From Ajuga chamaepitys (taxonomy: Eukaryota > Streptophyta > Magnoliopsida > Lamiales > Lamiaceae), in the NCBI GenBank assembly GCA_958295605.1, contig OY282504.1, positions 38,234,133-38,298,132 on the forward strand: a DNA stretch of 64,000 bases, written 5' to 3'. A model generated the notes under the pieces. The model had not been told where the DNA came from. It ran no database searches and worked only from the letters and a program-made list of their open reading frames with translations. Position numbers and translations under genes: made by a program. Positions 1 through 11,438 of this stretch are shown here, one piece after another (within the stretch, counting starts at the first letter, position 1; the number at the start of each line of letters is the position of its first letter).

Positions 1-463
1 TAATATTTTTTTTCTGATCTTTTATGAGAATTTTTTATTTTCTAGAAAAGATGTTCCGTAAAGTTTTCTTTTTTGGGAGATTTTCTTCTTTTTTTTAGTA
101 GTTGAATTTTTAATTTTTATTTTCCGATTTTTCTTATTTTAATCTAACAGTAATAAGTAACGAGATGGAAAATCTATCTCAATCACGGTCTATTATGCAA
201 AACAATTTTCTTATCAGATACAAACTAATGTAAACTTATATGAAACATTATTTATCTAAACCATTTATAAAATATCTTAAGATCTTGATATGATGGCCAT
301 GAACAATAATAATCTTACATATCAAACTATTGATTTACTCTAAACTAAACGCTTATTTAAATCTTATATATATTATTTATATTATTATATTATCAGCTTT
401 TAATTGTAATTATATTTAATTAAGTAATTAACTCAACCTTTCTCTAATCATCTGATTCCATCA
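1..463. other. AT-rich intergenic DNA, no gene seen
   Basis: Very AT-rich sequence with long T and A runs. I see no reading frame with recognisable protein similarity and no terminal repeat structure. It ends where the first long inverted-repeat element begins. Confidence 0.6.
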
Positions 464-1345
464 GAAAGTTTCAGCCAAAAATCATTTTTGATCCCGTAAA
501 TATTTGTTTTTTCGATTTTAGTACCACAAGTATTTACTTTTTCAATTTAGTCTCATAAGTACTGAAATTGTCCAATTTAAGGACAATTTTCGTCGAAAAA
601 ACACTAAATTGGCCTGAAATAGTCACGTGCAACTCATGTGACCCTAATATTTGGGGGAATCCAACTATACTAAGTGACGTGGCATAAAATAGTAGAGTAA
701 GACTTAAATTTCTATTAAATTTTAATCCAAAACAAAGAGAATATCCACATCATTAATTCAAATATAAGGATCGTTTTATTATTTGCAAGAAACAACATTA
801 TTAGTAATGTCATAAGTTATAAGAATATCAAAACTAAACTTAAGTTTAATCATCAGCATTGAATACCGTATTTTGACATCCCAAAAGCCATAAACCCTAA
901 AACATAAAACTATATTTATTTGAAGAACGTGTACAAAAAAATTCCAGAAATTCCCCAAATCAAAACCCGAGAATTAGGAGTTATCTGTGACGAGGCAACA
1001 GAGCAGCTTCGCCATGGTTTTTATGCAGAAGCAGGGGTTTTGGATCGGGGCCTTCTCAAGTACGATTTTTTTTTTTTTTTTGAATTAAAATTTGACAGAA
1101 ATATAAGTCCGACTCAGCTATTTAATGCCATATCACTTAGTTTCATCGAATTTTCCCAGATATCAGGGTCACGTGAATAGCACATGATTATTTATGACCA
1201 ATTTAGTATTTTTTCAACAAAAAATGTCCTTAAATTGGACAATTTTAGCACTTACGAGACTAAATTGAAAAAGTAAATACTTGTGGGACTAAAATCGAAA
1301 AAGCAAATACTTACGGGACTAAAAATGATTTTTAGCCGAAAGTTT
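464..1345. mobile_element. Non-autonomous long-TIR DNA element (A)
   Basis: The two ends are inverted copies of each other over roughly 190 bp: 464-652 pairs with 1158-1345. Both arms start with GAAASTTTCRGCYAAAAATC and carry repeated phrases of the type 'tttagtcccgtaagtattt'. The central part (653-1157) encodes nothing I recognise; a short open frame at 920-1180 runs from the centre into the arm and ends there, so it is unlikely to be a protein. No clear TSD was found, so the superfamily is uncertain. The shape (long TIR, no transposase) suggests a non-autonomous Mutator-like or foldback element. Confidence 0.6.
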
Positions 1346-1365
1346 CCTATAGCTGATGGATGAGA

Positions 1366-2944
1366 AAATTGCACTTTTGGTTCCAGAGGATACCGAATAA
1401 TTGTATTTTGGTCTTAAAATTTTTATCTTTGATCCCACAAATTCAATATCGAGCACTTTTAGTCTTAACGTGACGTTTTCTGTTAACGTGGCAAGCATTT
1501 TTAGTCCAATAATTTATTTGCAATTTTGGTACCATGAAAAAGAGCACTTTTAGAGGGTGTTTGGTTAAACTTATTTTAAACATCTTATAAGCTACAACAT
1601 CTTATAAGTTGTTTCAGAGCTTATAAGATGTAATTTTTAAAGAGCTCATAAATTAGCAAAGTGTTTGGATAAAAGAGCTTATAAGCTTACAATTGAATAT
1701 AGTGATTTACCTATAAATTTGGGGTCAAATTTAAAGTTAATATTAAACACACATTTCGATTAGTGTGTGTAGTATGTGAAATGTGTGTAGTGTGTGAAGT
1801 GTGTGTAGTGTGTGAAGTGTGTGAGTGTGTGTAGTGTGTGAAATGTGTGTAATGTGTGTAGTGTGTGAAATGTGTAGAGTGTGTGTAGTGTGTGTAGTGT
1901 GTGAATTGTGTGTAAGTGTGTGATATTGTATGAAATTTGAGTGTAATAATTAAGATTTTAAAAAATAAGTTGAAAATAAGATGGGGTATGGCAACTTATT
2001 ATTTTTTAGATCTTATAAGCTCTTAGAACTTATTTTTGTGTCTTATAAGCTCCTAAACATCTTTTTTTGCCGAACACTTTGCAAGAGTTTATAAGCTCCT
2101 AAAAATATCTTATAGCTCAGCCAAACACCCTATTAGTCCCATGATTTGTTTGCAATTTTAGTACCATAAAAAGAACACTTCTAGTCCCAAAATTTGTTAC
2201 ATTTTCGGTCTCAGCCAAACAGAACATTGAAACTTAATTAAAAAAATAATAATAATGGATTCCGAATTCATGGACATCAAAACAACAAAAGATTTGCTAC
2301 TCTATTTAAATAAAGAACATTCTAATTAACTTTTGAAAATCTAGAAAACTGATTATAAGTTGTAGGATCTGAAAAAGTTTTCATTATTAGTAATTTGTAC
2401 TTGTATAATTGTATGAAAAATGGTATATAATATCTCATGTCTCCACATTCTCAAATCCAAATTCATTTGAATTCCAACAAAAAAATATCTAGTACATGAT
2501 ATCATCAACGATCTCCTCTATTTTAATCTACCACAGTTTTCGCAAATCAATATGTATAGATCATGGGGGCCCCACAAATGATCCACGTGGCAAGGCCGCC
2601 CATGAAATTTCCTATGGGACTAAAAGCGTTTGATTTTGAATTTGGGGGATCAAAAATAAAATTTTGGGTTCAAAGTGCAACTGCTCCGTATCCTATGGAA
2701 CTAAAAGTGCAATTTATCGTATTTATTACGTCATTTAACGGACATGTGCTATGCACGTGACCAAAAATGTTAATGATAAACGTTGTGGGACTGAAAATAC
2801 AAAAACTTGGGACTATAAATGCTTATGAAATTTCTCATGGGACCAAAAGTGCCCGATTTTAAATTTGTAAGATTAAACATGAAAATTTTAGGATCAAAAT
2901 ACAACTACCCTGTATCCTGTAGAACTAAAAGTGCATTTTTTGCC
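1366..2944. mobile_element. Non-autonomous long-TIR DNA element (B), with nested MITE
   Basis: The left end (about 1366-1500) and right end (about 2800-2944) are inverted copies. Each begins with AAAWTGCACTTTTRGTTC followed by 'aggata' and 'ttgtattttg'. A second copy of the right-arm sequence lies inside at about 2611-2718 in the same orientation as the terminal one (2836-2943), so the right end is duplicated or one related copy sits in another. The left half is interrupted by a Tourist-like MITE at 1553-2132. No transposase is present. The open frame at 2563-2760 is only a translation of the repeat arm. Boundaries are approximate because no TSD could be read. Confidence 0.5.
1553..2132. mobile_element. 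Tourist-like (PIF/Harbinger) MITE
   Basis: Terminal inverted repeats GAGGGTGTTTGG and (reverse complement of the right end) TAGGGTGTTTGG, flanked by TTA at 1550-1552 and 2133-2135. A 3-bp TTA duplication with a G-rich TGTTTGG terminus is the signature of Tourist-like PIF/Harbinger MITEs. The interior contains a (GTGTGTAGT)n-like purine-pyrimidine stretch at about 1765-1925 and repeated 'cttataagct' palindromes near both ends. It is inserted in the phrase 'cactttta/gtccc' of element B, so it is younger than that element. Confidence 0.65.
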
Positions 2945-4406
2945 GACTTATGAAAGCGGTTGAAGTGACGAGTTTTTTAGCAATTAATGAGTCAATGTGG
3001 GTGAACACTTTGATATTCATATCCGCATAAATGATAAATGATAAATGATTTTTTAATACCAAAGATTCATTTAAATTTATTAAATAAATGAAATTACAGG
3101 AATAAAGAACTCTAATCAGTTAGAAAAAAGGATTTTCAACTCAATCATAAGCAAATGGATAAAAATTCAAATACCACGATACTTACAATTTTAAACATAT
3201 GAAGTCCGATGAGAAGTTCTAATTAATTAAATATATACCTGCAAAACATATGAGAAGTAATCCAATAAATACTCCAATTTCGACAAAAAATATCCTGAGT
3301 TCGTGACTTCACTTTGCAAATCCAATGTCAAATTCTCCACTGTTACTTAGTCTATTTTCTTCTATTACAAGTTCTCCGACTTATGAATTTTCTCTTGTGC
3401 ATGAGAATTAGCTGTATTTCGGTTTTAGCACAACATAATCGTCAATTATGTTCGGTTACATTACTTCGGTTCTGTGTGCCCAAATGAAGAAATTTCATTT
3501 TACATTTTCGTCGGTACAGTTCGATTTGATTTTAAATTAAAAAGATTGAATGCTCACCTCTAACACTTTCATACTATATGAAAATATACAATTTTGCACC
3601 TGTAAAGAAGTTGAGGAAAAATGTGAAATTGAGAATATAGTGATATAAATAAGTAGGTAGATGGACAGTGACACATGCATGCGTGTTATTTTAGGATGCA
3701 AAACAATTGGACATATCTAAACACCAAAATAATCATGCAACTTCCAACCAAGACGTCTCCTCATCGCTAAAATTATATCATCGTGCTACCTTATCCTCAT
3801 TTCAAAATTAATATCTCTTTTTATTAATTAAAACAAACATAAAAAATATTACGGATTAGTTAATATAGGTGATTAATCCAATTAAAAGAAATACACTGAA
3901 AATGGTTGTACCGTCGTATAATTGATCGGAAATAAAAAAAATAAAAATTAATCTTTATTAAACATGACTTATATAGACGCAATGAGTATTAATTAAGAAT
4001 ATTAATGTAATTATATAAGATCGTTTTGAATTGAAATCTCTTTTATAAAATTCGACTATTGGATTTGTAGTGGTCTACTAAAGTTACTTTGGTTTTGTAA
4101 CCAAGTTCAACAATCTTCTTAAATATTAAAGAAGCCACTTATGCTACGTGTGTTATATTTTTTTTCAAATAAATCATTTTTTAGTTTTATTTTTTTTCAT
4201 ACTTTTGGTGACACCAAATCAAGCATTAAAAAAATGAAACCGTGAATTAATCAAAGGAGTAACAGGAAAAAAAAAAATGTTAGTAAGGCATATATTCCTA
4301 TAGGGTGAGACTTTGTGTACATCGTATGCATAATAGGGTCATCGTACACCCTAAACTCTAAAATCGTAAAAATCCGAAAAACTCTTAAAATTCTAAAAAT
4401 TCCTAA
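2945..4406. other. AT-rich intergenic DNA, no gene seen
   Basis: No convincing coding sequence. Around 3410-3580 there is a stretch of 'ttcggtt' phrases ending in 'gctcacctctaac', which resembles the decayed end of an hAT-type repeat, but I cannot define two ends. Confidence 0.5.
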
Positions 4407-4480
4407 CCCCCCCCCCCCCCCCCCCCCACCCCAAACCCTAAAAAACTCAAATACCCCCAAGAAACCCTAAACCCTAAATT
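4407..4480. repeat. 21-bp poly-C tract with degenerate CCCTAAA repeats
   Basis: An uninterrupted run of 21 C residues (4407-4427) is followed by 'ccaaaccctaaaa' and two adjoining CCCTAAA units (about 4462-4478). Plant telomeric repeats are CCCTAAA/TTTAGGG, so this is a short interstitial telomere-like patch. It is too short and degenerate to be a telomere. Confidence 0.6.
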
Positions 4481-4488
4481 GACATATA

Positions 4489-4706
4489 CTCCCTCCGTCC
4501 CGACTTAATTTGCCTACTTGCCTCAACTTAGCCCAAATAACTTTGTCAACCAAAAAAATAAAATTTCTCTCACAATCTCTATCTTCAAAAGCTCCACCTT
4601 CAATCTCCACATTTGAAAAAGTCAAAGATTCCACAAAATTTGTTTTTTTTTTTTTTTAACTTCCGTACCCGATTAAAGTAGACAAATTAAGTTGAGACGG
4701 AGGGAG
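4489..4706. mobile_element. Stowaway MITE 1
   Basis: Begins CTCCCTCCGTCCC, ends in its inverse GGGACGGAGGGAG-like sequence (one mismatch), and is flanked by TA on both sides (4487-4488 and 4707-4708). This is the Tc1/mariner-derived Stowaway signature. No coding capacity. Length 218 bp, as usual for the family. Confidence 0.9.
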
Positions 4707-4737
4707 TACTTTTTTTCTTTCCCGTCATAACCTCATA

Positions 4738-4950
4738 CTCCCTCCGTCCCGGCCTAATTGTCCAACTTGCCATATTTGTTTGTCCCAAGCTAATTGTCCA
4801 AGTCCATAAATGACAAATTCTCTCACAATTTTCACCCTCAAAATCTCTACTTTTAATCTCCACCTTTAAAAAAGTTAAAAATTTCACAAAATCTGTTTTT
4901 CTTAAACTCCATGCCCTCAAACTTAGATAATTAGGCCGGGACGGAGGGAG
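4738..4950. mobile_element. Stowaway MITE 2
   Basis: Starts CTCCCTCCGTCCC and ends GGGACGGAGGGAG, flanked by TA at 4736-4737 and 4951-4952. The subterminal phrase 'ggcctaattgtcc' is shared with the third copy at 5364-5574. The two Stowaway copies here are only about 30 bp apart. The open frame on the minus strand at 4687-4998 only translates MITE sequence. Confidence 0.9.
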
Positions 4951-5116
4951 TATTTTATTTATCCCCCTCAAAAAGATGAAAATGTCATAACCAAACAAAA
5001 CTCAAATATTTTCCCCCTCACATTTTATTTTGTGAAATAACTCATATTTTAAATTTATTGAATTCATCTACAGATTATATTTTGTTTTACCTATCTGTTA
5101 TAAAGCCGGTATCTTT

Positions 5117-6225
5117 GGACACGGATCCTCTACTGGGCTCCAAAACCCAGCAATTGATGCTGGTCACATACGACACCGTATACACGCCTTCCAGCACCTT
5201 CAATCTTTCTTTTGTTTTTATTTTTGTTTCTCCGGGCATTCTTTTTTATTCCTTTTCTTCGTTCCAGAATTTACTGAGATAATTCATAATCAACTTCATA
5301 CGGACAAATTAGATCGATTTTAATCTAAATCGAGACGAAATTAATAATTTATCTTAAAATATATTCCATTCGTCTCGGTCTAATTGTCCAACCTTGTCGA
5401 GCAGATTAAGAAAAAATAGATTTTGTGGATTCTTTAACTTTTTCAAAGGTGGAGATTAAAAGTAGAGATTTTGAGGGTGGAGATTGTGAGAGAATTTGTC
5501 ATTTATGAACTTGGACAATTAGCTTTGGACAAACAAATATGGCAAGTTGGACAATTAGGCCGGAAAGGAGGGAGTAATTATTATATGTTTCAAATAATTT
5601 TTAATATATAACCCAAATCGATCCAAAATCAAACACAAACTGACTCAATGATCCGAATTACCACCCATACTAGCGATCTTTGTTTTCTTCTTTTTCACCC
5701 TATTAAATACAATTGATTAATAGTAAAATACATTTTAGTTACGCGCGTGACTATTAACACTCTCGATTCCTCAAAATACAAGTTTACGGGCAAAAATACT
5801 GTGTTACGTTAATACCAACCCAACATTTTTAAAACGTAAAAATAAGGCGTCTGGTCATTATAGGCAATGTTCTAAACGACGTTAGGTGTTAGTCGGGTTG
5901 CAGATTATGATCTAGCACCTAATTGGTTCTTGATGAATTAGGTCTACGCGGGTTAGGTGGGGAGGAGTTGAAAAAAAAATATAGACGAGAAAAATATGTT
6001 TAACATTTAGACGGAGTATAGTCGAAGGTACGATGACTTGTTACAATAGAGAATTTCTAAGTGAATATTTTTAATAAATTCGAGTGATGAACAATGTCAT
6101 GAGTTGAAACATGACGCTGGAAGTGAAAAGGAATTTAAGAAAAAGAAAGAAAAAGTAAGAAAACGTTGTCGTATGTGACCAGCATCAATTGCTGGGTTTT
6201 GGAGCCCAGTAGAGGATCCGTGTCC
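5117..6225. mobile_element. Mutator-like (MULE) non-autonomous element, 9-bp TSD
   Basis: Perfect or near-perfect inverted ends of about 58 bp: 5117-5174 starts GGACACGGATCCTCTACTGG and 6168-6225 is its reverse complement. The element is flanked by an exact 9-bp direct repeat GGTATCTTT (5108-5116 and 6226-6234). A 9-bp TSD with long TIRs is characteristic of Mutator-like elements. The interior has no transposase; it holds a Stowaway MITE (5364-5574). The near identity of the arms suggests a fairly recent insertion. Confidence 0.85.
5364..5574. mobile_element. Stowaway MITE 3, nested in the MULE
   Basis: Left end is a diverged TTCCATTCGTCTCGG; the right end keeps GGAGGGAG; TA dinucleotides flank both sides (5362-5363 and 5575-5576). 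The interior 'ggacaattagctttggacaaacaaatatgg' region matches the neighbouring copy at 4738-4950 in inverse orientation. It lies wholly inside the MULE at 5117-6225. Confidence 0.75.
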
Positions 6226-6234
6226 GGTATCTTT

Positions 6235-8290
6235 ACAGGGGATTACACTAGTTGCAAAAGTTATATTTGGTCAGTGTCTTGTTCAGAAACGTATAACTTT
6301 TTAACTTTTTGTTAATTTAATGAAGATATAACTCTTTGAAAATATCAATATACACTTAAGTAACTTATTTTATTTGACTTATTAAATAATTTATACCTTA
6401 TTTTAAAATTAAAAATTATAATTTTTTGTTGAATTAGTATAGCGAGACATTAATTCTCAAAACATGACTCCTATTTTAAAACATAAAATATTTTAAATAT
6501 GATTCTTATTATTGGATGGACGGAATAATTCAATAGCTCTATAAATCCTCAGAATGAGGAACTTTCTTTCCCTTCTAAACAAAACTCACATGTGCTAGCC
6601 GAAACTAAATTTAGGGCCCGCTTGGTTGAGGAATTTAGGAATAGGAAATGGGAATGAATAAGAATTCGTTCCCATTTGTGGTGCTTGATACATATTGAAT
6701 AAGTTAATTAATATTCCATTTTATTAACAATTCCTCTCGTATTATTAATGGTATGATTGATTTTTCATTCATACTCGTTACTATTATCATTAATGATTTA
6801 CAATCAAACGGACCCATAGTATTTCTAACAAGGATCTCCTACTTATTACTAGAAATAAAGAGATAAACTGACATTAAATATTGTTTTCTTAGTTGAAGGA
6901 AGGAAACAAAAAATTATATGCATATGATTGAGGGTGGCAAAATGAAAACTCAACATTCTTTGTATTTTGTGTATAGTACACGTTCTTGCGAAATAATTCA
7001 ATGGCCAATTAGTATCTGCCACTTGGCATCAATTATATAAAAAGGAAGATTAATTTGGCCGTTTGTGCAGATGGTGTGATGAAAATGAAGATATGATTTA
7101 GTAGGCTTATCCTGTCTTGGTGGTTTATGTCATGTTTGGGTCTTCTGCTGCTTCATTGATTTACAATCACCCGTTTCTCTTTTCGTGGATATTTTATTTT
7201 GTATATAAATATAAATTTTGGGAGTGTTTGAAACAAATGGTATAAATAGAGAAAAAGGGAAAGCTTGTGGTCTACTTTTTATTTCTTTTCTTCTCACTTT
7301 TTGCGGGCTGTTTGAAACTTCTCTATCACATTCAATTCCGCCAAATTCCGTCCAATATGTGTGGTGGCTTCATTTATTATGTGATTTATTCGAACACAAA
7401 TAATATTCACATCTTTAACAAATTAATGCTTGATATTAGATGCAAATACGAATCTCGGAGATAATTGAAATCACATTGAACCATTAATATCCGTTCACTA
7501 TTTGACTTTATTTGAACCGAATCAATTCGAAATTTTTTCATTGTCAAATCGAACTGTTACGAACCAAAAAAAAAAAAAAAAAGAAAGAATCGAGTAGAAC
7601 TAATTCTAATTAATTAACTATAGAATTGTTTTATGTATCATTTAATCCATTTCTTTTATATGATGATATTAAATAATTATAAATTTTAGTGAATTTTAAC
7701 AAAGCATTTATAATAATGCAATTGTTTAGAATTTTATAAAAGAATTTAATAATTAATAATAAAGTAAAATATTTATAATGAATGGAACACACAAAAAATT
7801 ATTTTTTAGGGTGCATAAATCTATTACCTATAGGAATATTGATCAATCAAAATGTTTATTATTTATATAATAAAGAAATAAATTACATGATATGTGCACA
7901 TTAAACTCTACATTTATTTAATCAAACATTAAAATTTATTGCTATATCTAATATTTTATTACTTCCATGTATAAATGTACGAGATCCTAGAGCTAAACTT
8001 ACTGCAAGATATTATCCTACACCTGAATTTTACCGTACAGCAGTGGCTCGTCGCTCGTTCACTGTAATTAGTCATATTAAACTTACCTCTTCACTTTCAT
8101 AGTCCACCCACACAATATTATTTGAAATTATTTATAACAAAAGAAGAAAGAAACATATGTATGAGACAAATCTTACTGAAATATATGTGAATAGAGCTTA
8201 TAGATTAAGAAAGAATTAATAAAATGTCCAAAGAGGTTATCAATAGTTAGTGCTATTATTTTTGGACGGGATACCTTTTGTTTCTAGCAA
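6235..8290. other. AT-rich intergenic DNA with one MITE, no gene seen
   Basis: Apart from the MITE-like element at 6614-6815, I see no structured feature. Open frames at 7218-7464 have low-complexity hydrophobic content and no start context or similarity I recognise. Around 7500-7560 there are 'gaaccgaa/attcgaa' phrases like hAT remnants. Confidence 0.5.
6614..6815. mobile_element. Tourist-like MITE, diverged
   Basis: Ends GGGCCCGCTTGGTTG and (reverse complement of the right end) GGGTCCGTTTGATTG form a TIR of about 15 bp. The interior has further inverted complementarity (an 'aatgatttac/attaatg' region). Flanks are TTA and ATA, close to but not an exact 3-bp duplication. Short, non-coding. 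Confidence 0.55.
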
Positions 8291-9091
8291 CACCGAGAAT
8301 CTTATTACTTAACCTGAATGCAAATCCCTAAGTACAAGACTCTCAACGAAGCTGGAAAAAATATGCCCCATCCAAACACATGGATTGACAAAAGAAAAAG
8401 AAAATGATCAAGAAAATACGCGACCAAATTACATCATCACGACATATAATGAATACTCAAGAACTCAATGCAATATAACAATCTTCCAAATTCTTCTACG
8501 AGAAAATCATTTTAGTCCAAATAATCCTCTTGTCTCATGACTGCATGCACATCAAGTAGAGAATCTGAATAAACCCGAACATTATCAAAACTACAATCCA
8601 AGAAAAGTGCATTTCACTTTCCAAAGCCATAAGTTCTGCCGCCAAAATCGATCCAGGCCGGTGCACCATATGACAGCCTACCACCACTACTCTTCTGTCA
8701 GCATTGCGCAAAACGAAGCCAACCCCAAATTTTCCCGCTCTATGTCTACCGTTGCATCGAAGTCCAACTGAACCTCCCTAACAACTGGTTTCCTCCAGCG
8801 TGCAACAACAACGGGGTGCTCCTCGGTTGACCATCCAACGCGCAAGTTGCAATAGCCCGATCGAAGTCGTGCACGTACACCACCACGTCCAGTTCGGCTT
8901 CCGCTAACGCAAATTATTCCTATGCTTCCTATTAAATCTTACCCCTCCCTCAAACAGCCCAACATGCAAATAGATCTTGTAAATAGCAAATCATCCCCAT
9001 ACAATTTATCAATATGCATAACACATTCTGAAAAGGAACATCCACTCAACTTCTTCAAAGTAGTATAGTGGCACTTGCTTTGTAGAAATCT

Positions 9092-9738
9092 TTAATCAAA
9101 ATGTAAAACAAATAAGCCATGAATCGTAGTCCCTGACACAGATAACAAAAACTCACACATCGACGTCATTGGAACGAGATGACGATTCAAATGAAAAGGT
9201 AAAGCAATAAAATCTAAAGAAGCCTGCCATAAGAATACCTTCACCTTTGATGGTAAAGATGAAGCCCATAGAAACTTCCACCATCTGTTACCTGTTGAGG
9301 ATGAAGATGGTGGCAGAGCAAAACTACGCATAGCAAATCGATATACACACTTAACAGTATATTTACCATTTCGTTCAAATTTTCGAAAATGTTTATTACC
9401 CGAAGGAACATCCACAAAAGAATATCCATAATAGCTCCCACCTCATATGGAGAAAATGCGAGACGAAGTTGTTGTTCATCCCAATTTATGTCATTAGCAT
9501 TAAAATCTGAAACCTTACTACCCGAGACCGCAATTCTTGAGAAAATTCTTCCCGACGCCAATCCCGGAATCCACGCCTCCCTGAAAGAAGCAAAACTCCT
9601 ATCATCCCCCACTAACCAAATTAATCCATCCCTGAGTAACTCCCTCCTCCAACATAGTGAACACCAAATGTATGACGGATTTCCCCCGACTTCCGCTTCT
9701 ATAATATTGTAATACTTAAAATACCTCCCGTTAAGCAA
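9092..9738 (-). pseudogene. LINE ORF2 fragment: post-RT and zf-RVT region
   Basis: Two overlapping minus-strand frames cover this part. The upstream one (9738-9400) contains GRYFKYYNIIEAEVGGNPSY and RDGLIWLVGDDRSF, typical of the segment between RT and the zinc-finger-like region of plant non-LTR elements. The downstream one (to 9092) contains NGKYTVKCVYRFA and the W-x-P-x-KVKVFLWQ phrase of zf-RVT. A frameshift near 9400 separates them. It is part of the LINE entry and is listed separately because it is the longest recognisable stretch. Confidence 0.75.
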
Positions 9739-10694
9739 TTTTGCAACTAAAGAATTTGGGTTCTAGATAATTTTCTATACCTATTTAGCCAGAAATGATT
9801 TATTAAAAACTAAAAAATCATGGAAGCCCGATCCACCATTCCCCTTAGCTTGACCAAACCGTTCTAATACTGCCCAATATAAGCTATTGCGCTCAGCTTG
9901 CGAATCCCAAGAAAACTTCTCAGCTTTGTTCGACATATAGACGAACGCACCTGGAAACATGACATAATATAGGTAGGAATGACTTGCAATATCGCCCTTA
10001 TCATGACTTCATTCACTCCTCGAGAAAACAGTATGTTTTGCCAAGACCCAATTTTGCGAATAACCCTTTCACGAAGAAAGTGAAACTATATCTTTTATTA
10101 TGCAATGGAAAAGTTAGTAGACCCAAGTACAGCTCATGGCCCTACACAAACAGAGTGGCAAGAATGATCTTGACCTTGTCAATAGCTATAAACATAACCA
10201 GGCTAAATGTGACTGCCGATTTATCATAATTCACCAATTGACCCAATGTTGCTTCCTAGGTACGGAGATAATTTTAAATCTGTTTCCCATCATTTGATGT
10301 TGTCCCAAAAAGTAATTAACTATCATCAGCAAGAAAGAGATATGTAATGGTCAGGCATGTACTAGCATTACGGAGACCCCAAAAAGCCCTTTGGTCCTGA
10401 AGAATCCTCAACATAGCAGATAATCCTTGAGGGAATGGAGTGAATAACAGAGGAATTAAAGGATCTCCCTACCAAAGCCTACATCATGGTCGGGCACTCC
10501 CCACTATATTTCCGTTGAGATTAAAAGAGTAAGAAATAGAGGAGATACATCAATAAATCAGGCCAACAAGCGATTGAGAGAAACCTAGCTTGAGTATCAA
10601 GGCCGTAAAAACGTCTATATTATATGCCTTGCTCAAGTCAGGCATCAAGGCATAATACATCGTCGTAGTTTTCTTGTTACTTCACAACTAATGC

Positions 10695-11060
10695 CTACAC
10701 TAAAAAACTAAGTAACACATTATCCATAATGAGTCTCCCTAGAATAAACGCATTTTGCTTCAGGTCAGCAATCAAATCAAGTATCGGTCCCAACCGATTC
10801 GGTAACACTCTAGATACAATCTTGGACACCATATTACACAGACTTATAGGATGGTAATCTTTGAGTAATTGTGGCTGCTCAGTCTTGGGAATAAGAGTCA
10901 CTAAAGTACGATATGCTCAGTCAAGTCTGCTCCATTATTCAATATATCCAACAATGCTTCAACAATTGAAGGCTCCATAAACGATCACACTTTTTGAATA
11001 AACAATGTGATAAATCCATCCTGACCCGGTGCCTTAGATGGATGCATATCAAATAACGTC
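10695..11060 (-). pseudogene. LINE reverse transcriptase N-terminal fragment
   Basis: Minus-strand frame with LIPKTEQPQLLKDYHPISLC and QNAFILGRLIMDN, which are conserved RT motifs of plant L1-like elements (IPK...P..L.DYRPISLCN; Q.AF..GR.I.DN). Just upstream, MHPSKAPGQDGF (about 11045) matches the conserved KAPGPDGF block. An in-frame stop about 10 codons after that block and a frameshift before 10901 show it is dead. Confidence 0.8.
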
Positions 11061-11072
11061 AATCTCACTCCC

Positions 11073-11438
11073 TCAGCTATGAAGATCGCCGAACATATGT
11101 GTACCCATACTCTCCGGAACACGCGGTTCTATGAAACACAAAACTGCATCGATATTAGCTTTAGAAGGGGATGATGAGGAGAATAACTCTTTATAGAAAA
11201 TCACTATTTGACCATCATTGATGAGAAAGACTGACGCCAATGTAGACAGAGCAGTAACCTTCTGCAACTTAGAAGACCAAGAAATAGCGATACAACAATA
11301 AGTAAATACGTACCTAGTAGTACTTATTCTCCCATCAAGATCATTTGACGCTAAGTCTGCATCAACAAAACCAACCAACTCGACACTCTTGCCATTGAAA
11401 CACAAAGTCTTGTCTATGGTACCTCTCAAGTATCGCAA
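11073..11438 (-). pseudogene. Chimeric frame: Copia RNase H fused to LINE pre-RT region
   Basis: A single 121-codon minus-strand frame joins two element types. The first half (MRYLRGTIDKTLCFNGKSVE, DADLASNDLDGRISTT, AISWSSKLQKVTALST) is Copia RNase H. The second half (INDGQIVIFYKELFSSSSPS, IDAVLCFIEPRVPESM) is the segment before RT in plant L1-type LINEs. The switch falls near 11238, right after ALST, where Copia proteins would continue TEAEY. It is probably an accidental in-frame join at an insertion or deletion breakpoint rather than a functional fusion. Confidence 0.75.

Larger units (their letters stand above)
8300..11238 (-). pseudogene. L1-type LINE retrotransposon, 5'-truncated and decayed
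   Basis: Read on the minus strand the order is that of a plant L1-type ORF2. At 11240-10900 there is the region before and at the start of reverse transcriptase (YKELFSS, PRVPESM, then MHPSKAPGQDGF at about 11045). At 10901-10695 is the RT core phrase DYHPISLCNMVSKIVSRVLPN. At 9738-9400 is the post-RT region (PSYIWCSLCWRRELLRDGLIW). At 9415-9092 is a zf-RVT-like stretch (GKYTVKCVYRFA ... LPSKVKVFLWQ). At about 8790-8590 is a broken RNase H (EVQLDFDAT, then after a frameshift GVGFVLRNADRR). Stops and frameshifts occur throughout, and the endonuclease domain is missing. The 3' end is not precisely defined; no clean poly-A or TSD was found. It adjoins the Copia remnant at about 11238. Confidence 0.8.

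Noticed and set aside
920..1180. 86-codon open frame in TIR element A
   Set aside because: Runs through a poly-T tract (FFFFFF) and into the inverted arm; no similarity I recognise.
2563..2760. 65-codon open frame
   Set aside because: It translates repeat-arm sequence that recurs at 2836-2943, so it is repeat DNA rather than a gene.
4440..4480. Telomere repeats
   Set aside because: Only a few degenerate CCCTAAA units beside a poly-C tract; interstitial, not a chromosome end.
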